From Paulinella micropora (Eukaryota; Cercozoa; Imbricatea; Euglyphida), in the NCBI GenBank assembly GCA_009731375.1, contig BJOX01000003.1, positions 1,981,080-2,010,189 on the forward strand: a stretch of 29,110 bases of DNA, written 5' to 3'. A model generated the notes under the pieces. It worked only from the letters and a program-made list of their open reading frames with translations. It was not told the DNA's origin and made no database searches. Below are positions 26,643-29,110 of this stretch, in pieces (positions within the stretch are counted from its first letter, which is position 1; the number at the start of each line of letters is the position of its first letter). A program made the position numbers and the translations under genes.

Positions 26643-26675
26643 CGTTTTCTTTATTGAAAAAATAAATCGGTTTTC

Positions 26676-26738
26676 GATATTTATGAGCAAACGGGAAATC
26701 TTGCGATTAGCAAGATAGGAGTGATGCTCATGAATATC
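26676..26738 (-). terminator. Nested stem-loop after the ATPase gene (copy B)
   Basis: Outer arms GATATTTATGAGCA (26676-26689) and TGCTCATGAATATC (26725-26738) form 14 pairs with one mismatch. They enclose the same 34-nt core as copy A. The 3' arm touches the TAA stop of the ATPase gene. The same AATAAAG-containing segment follows on the minus strand. Confidence 0.7.
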
Positions 26739-26739
26739 A

Positions 26740-27579
26740 TTACTTTAACCGATAAGCAAAGTTTTTTCTTAACTCATCATCAACACTTGAAACATAAAGA
26801 AAATTAAATCTCTCCTTTGTTGCTTCGTGATACTTTTGAAGAAAGTAATCAAAATCAAAAGATAAGTCTAAGTGTTTATACACGAGTTCCATTTTATCCT
26901 GAGATTGGGCTGGAAAGATTAATAAATAATCTAACTGCTTTATGGCTTCTGGTCTAAGGTCGTTCAAATACTGACTAGACATAATAACCTTTGATTTATA
27001 GTGTCTGTTCTTTTTTAACAAATCGCTTACGGACTTGTCTCTTAATCCACTTCCTAAATCATCCAAAACAAAAACAACCTCTGGAGATATATATTTACTC
27101 GGCCTTTCTTTCGGTGCCTCCTTTATCTGTTTCTTTTCTTTTCCGAAATAAAGAAATTGTGGTTTCTCCATTGTTTCTTTATCATCCTCCTTATCTCCAA
27201 CATGTTGGAGTTTTACTTCTCCTTCGTGCTCTTCATCCTGCCTGTTCAGTTTGTCTAGTTCATAGTCTATCACATTCACCCCGTCTGATTTGAGAAAGGT
27301 ATAAATCGCCATTGGGTTGCCTCTGTTCTTAAAGTGCTTTACCATTGCTTTATAAATGTAGTCCTTGTGGATTGTTGAAGCGATAATAACGATACGGGTT
27401 TTTTTGTCTGTTGTTCGTTTCAGTATTTCAAAGAGTGCTGTCGTCTTACCGCTCTTCTTTCTAGCAAGTAGAAATATGTTAGCATACGGCTCATTGAATA
27501 ATTTATAACCTTTTGCTTTTTTATTCCCATCACCCTCTTGTTTTACTGGCTTCACCTTGACATTGTTTATCTTCTCCAT
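26740..27579 (-). CDS. Genome-packaging ATPase (FtsK/HerA, A32-like)
   Basis: 279 aa from the ATG at 27579 (MEKINNVKVKPVKQEGDGNK). The frame remains open upstream only through a gap. Walker A is ARKKSGKTT (residues 39-47) and Walker B is VVFVLDDLG (168-176). A later MSSQYLNDL segment fits the downstream sensor region. This family pumps genomic DNA into preformed capsids of viruses with double-jelly-roll coats. Between the Walker motifs a palindromic unit encodes KLQHVGDK (about 123-130) in a charged loop, probably tolerated because it is surface-exposed. The gene appears intact. Confidence 0.9.
   Translation of the reverse strand: MEKINNVKVKPVKQEGDGNKKAKGYKLFNEPYANIFLLARKKSGKTTALFEILKRTTDKKTRIVIIASTIHKDYIYKAMVKHFKNRGNPMAIYTFLKSDGVNVIDYELDKLNRQDEEHEGEVKLQHVGDKEDDKETMEKPQFLYFGKEKKQIKEAPKERPSKYISPEVVFVLDDLGSGLRDKSVSDLLKKNRHYKSKVIMSSQYLNDLRPEAIKQLDYLLIFPAQSQDKMELVYKHLDLSFDFDYFLQKYHEATKERFNFLYVSSVDDELRKNFAYRLK
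27190..27216 (-). repeat. Palindromic unit inside the ATPase gene (copy 4)
   Basis: ATCTCCAACATGTTGGAG followed by TTTTAC, i.e. the first half of the 39-nt unit. In frame as LQHVGD. Confidence 0.85.
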
Positions 27580-27612
27580 CCTATATTCTACCCTAAGAAT
27601 NNNNNNNNNNCA

Positions 27613-27641
27613 TAAGTCTGATTTTCTTAAAATTAGACTTA
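27613..27641 (-). terminator. Hairpin overlapping the stop of the 126-aa gene
   Basis: TAAGTCTGATTTT and AAAATTAGACTTA pair over 13 bp with one mismatch and a 3-base loop. The TAA stop (27639-27641) is in the arm. Similar placement to the stem-loops after the next two genes. Confidence 0.6.
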
Positions 27642-28019
27642 ACCTACGAATTCCAAGCACACAACAATTCTTCCCGCTAAATTTCCTGTGTCAATATTTC
27701 CGCTGTCTGTTTCAAGGACTTTAAATGTATATTGGCCGTCCGTCCATCCGACGACACCCAAATTATAACCGAGATTTGAAATGTTTGCTGTAGTGCTGTC
27801 CGCAAATGTTCCAATAATTCCAATTCTGTCCATGTAAAGAATTCTGGTTTTCGTCTCTGTCTGGTCGTTCATATAGTGGATAAATTTTACATTCATTTTG
27901 GTGGGTGTGAATGACATTTGGATATTCTTATTAAATGTTTTGCTTCCTCCCGCAAAATCATTGCTCAGAAAAATAATCTTTTGGTATTTATAGTCAGTCA
28001 TGGTTATATTACTACTCAT
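27639..28019 (-). CDS. 126-aa unknown, possibly virion protein
   Basis: The ATG at 28019 gives MSSNITMTDYKYQKIIFLSN. The frame upstream reaches only a TTG. Met7 is an alternative. The sequence alternates hydrophobic and polar residues (beta-rich), ends RIVVCLEFVG, and has no signal or membrane segment. I do not recognise the family. The position directly upstream of the ATPase within the morphogenesis block suggests a structural or assembly role. Confidence 0.7.
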   Translation of the reverse strand: MSSNITMTDYKYQKIIFLSNDFAGGSKTFNKNIQMSFTPTKMNVKFIHYMNDQTETKTRILYMDRIGIIGTFADSTTANISNLGYNLGVVGWTDGQYTFKVLETDSGNIDTGNLAGRIVVCLEFVG

Positions 28020-28277
28020 AAACTTTTTAATAATCAAAATATTTTCGCGGACTGCCTGCGACTTTTACTCTCGGATAAGCGAAAAAAAGAATATTAGTTG
28101 TGTTTATTGTATTCAAAAGGGTATAGATACTAAATTTAAATGTATTTACAAACCGATGAGTGATTGGTGTGTTAGTTTTGATGAAGCCNNNNNNNNNNNN
28201 NNNNNNNNNNNNNNNNNNNNNNNNNNNNNNNNNNNNNNNNNNNNNNNNNNNNNNNNNNNNNNNNNNNNNNNNNNNNN

Positions 28278-28588
28278 ACCAAAAGTGTGAGTATTCCGAC
28301 ATAGACATTCGCAGTTTCGCAGGGGAGGTTTTTTTCGCTTAATTTCACTAAACATAAGACTATAATTCCAATGATTATAGTCATTTGAAAGAGATATTTA
28401 ATCAATCTGCTATCAGTCTTCTTATTAGTCATACAACAATTCCATTCATTTTCTATCTCGTTTTCAATTTTTTTCTCTTCTGTTTTTAGTTCCACTTCAA
28501 GGACACGGGACTTTAATTCTGGAGTTAATTCACTATCCCTATCTCCGACGTGTCGGAGATTTACATGTCCGAGATTATCCATATCCAT
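28278..28588 (-). CDS. Small membrane protein with N-terminal palindromic unit (3' end in gap)
   Basis: Starts MDMDNLGHVNLRHVGDRDSE, where residues 6-18 derive from the palindromic unit at 28537-28575. Then comes a charged helix (ELKSRVLEVELKTEEKKIEN) and one transmembrane segment, FQMTIIIGIIVLCLV. The frame enters an N gap at 28277. The reading frame is also open upstream of the ATG to the gap at 28625, so this could be the C-terminal, membrane-anchored part of the S74 protein rather than a separate gene. Confidence 0.6.
28537..28575 (-). repeat. 39-nt palindromic unit at a gene's 5' end (copy 5)
   Basis: CCCT, ATCTCCGACGTGTCGGAGAT, TTAC, ATGTCCGAGAT. It differs from copy 1 at a few positions but keeps the length and open frame. 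Confidence 0.85.
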
Positions 28589-28737
28589 AATAGGTGGGGG
28601 TCTGTGAAGTCTAGTTGTATTATTNNNNNNNNNNNNNNNNNNNNNNNNNNNNNNNNNNNNNNNNNNNNNNNNNNNNNNNNNNNNNNNNNNNNNNNNNNNN
28701 NNNNNNNNNNNNNNNNNNNNNNNNNNNNNNNNNNNNN

Positions 28738-29110
28738 CGGGGCGATAAACTCAGAATAACCTATACCATAACCGACATCACCACTATCAATACATTTAAC
28801 ATCTTCTGGCTTAACACTCACACCTTTCAANNNNNNNNNNCAATTCGTATTCTTTTCTTTGCTTTGGACAGGGAACCATAATTATTTCTTTTATAAATCC
28901 ACCAAAATCTAGCATATCCATTTCTGTTAGTATTTCTTCTAATTCCTGTGCTATTAAGCCAGTCCTACATTTCTTTTTGTCGTCAATCATACGATAGCAA
29001 ACTGGATTTAACTTATTAATAAAATCTAAGCCTAAGCATTCCTTTATATCTTCTTTTTTTCTCCTGTCTGAATATTGAATTGGATTAGACAATACCCACA
29101 ACTGACCATC
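28738..29110 (-). CDS. S74-type intramolecular chaperone / fibre tail (partial)
   Basis: Enters from the right edge as DGQLWVLSNPIQYSDRRKKE, then LNPVCYRMIDD and CRTGLIAQELEEILTEM. This is the pattern of the C-terminal chaperone (peptidase S74) domain of trimeric fibres, with SDRR at the self-cleavage region. After a 10-N gap (28831-28840) the segment GDVGYGIGYSEFIAP looks like the continuation of the same domain, though the frame across the gap cannot be checked. The fibre shaft and start lie beyond the window. This would be a host-attachment spike by family analogy. Confidence 0.75.

Noticed and set aside
26691-26724. The conserved 34-nt core as a self-cleaving ribozyme
   Set aside because: I found GAAA next to a hairpin, but no CUGAUGA element or third stem for a hammerhead, and no clear fit to the other ribozyme classes I can recall.
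26740-27660. Longer ATPase start at 27660
   Set aside because: It would cross a 10-N gap and the stop-codon hairpin of the upstream gene. The ATG at 27579 fits better.
28000-28188. Plus-strand frame with several Cys residues (ISCVYCIQKG)
   Set aside because: It overlaps the start and upstream region of the 126-aa gene, lacks a clear start context, and runs into a gap. Kept only as a remote possibility.

Overview
The window is eukaryotic nuclear DNA joined to a block of virus-like DNA. Positions 1 to about 19,624 look like a repeat-rich protist (or other unicellular eukaryote) genome. Short GC-balanced exons with clean GT/AG splice sites are buried in very large microsatellites: (ATCT)n, (ATT)n, (AGT)n, (TAATC)n and (AAACAT)n. 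The exons share one frame and compatible splice phases, so I read them as one plus-strand gene of at least 20 exons (953-18453). Its product is about 930 visible residues of mostly Q/E/A/K/R-rich coiled coil, ending in a PH-like domain that is cut off by an intron. Three kinds of dispersed repeat sit in the introns: a family ending in an (ATCT)n tail, a tRNA-derived SINE ending in (ATT)n, and small inverted repeats. Several exon edges have been copied together with the neighbouring microsatellite.

After a 10-N gap at 19625-19634 the DNA changes abruptly: AT-rich, no microsatellites, no introns, compact genes almost all on the minus strand. This block (19635-29110, running off the right edge) looks like the morphogenesis module of a polinton-like virus or virophage relative. 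In transcription order (right to left) it holds an S74-type fibre/chaperone tail protein, a small membrane protein, a 126-aa unknown, an FtsK/HerA-type packaging ATPase, a possible 27-aa microprotein, a small basic glycine-rich protein, a 694-aa coiled-coil protein with a C-terminal adenain/Ulp1-like cysteine protease, a minor capsid (penton-like) candidate, a double-jelly-roll major capsid candidate and a 410-aa fibre/lectin-like protein. One plus-strand gene (19663-20130) lies at the left end. Together these would build and fill an icosahedral particle. No polymerase, helicase or integrase is visible; these would lie beyond the window if present.

The most unusual features are in the viral block. 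(i) A family of 20-nt palindromes, often in a 39-nt unit, is inserted in frame inside at least four different genes and once between genes. (ii) Two intergenic regions carry nested stem-loops whose inner hairpin is identical while the outer arms differ but stay self-complementary. (iii) A 45-nt hairpin is shared by the 5' ends of the protease and minor capsid genes and carries one compensatory base-pair change that also removes an ATG. Because several 10-N scaffold gaps are present, it is not settled whether the viral block is truly integrated in an intron of the PH-domain gene or was joined to it during assembly.
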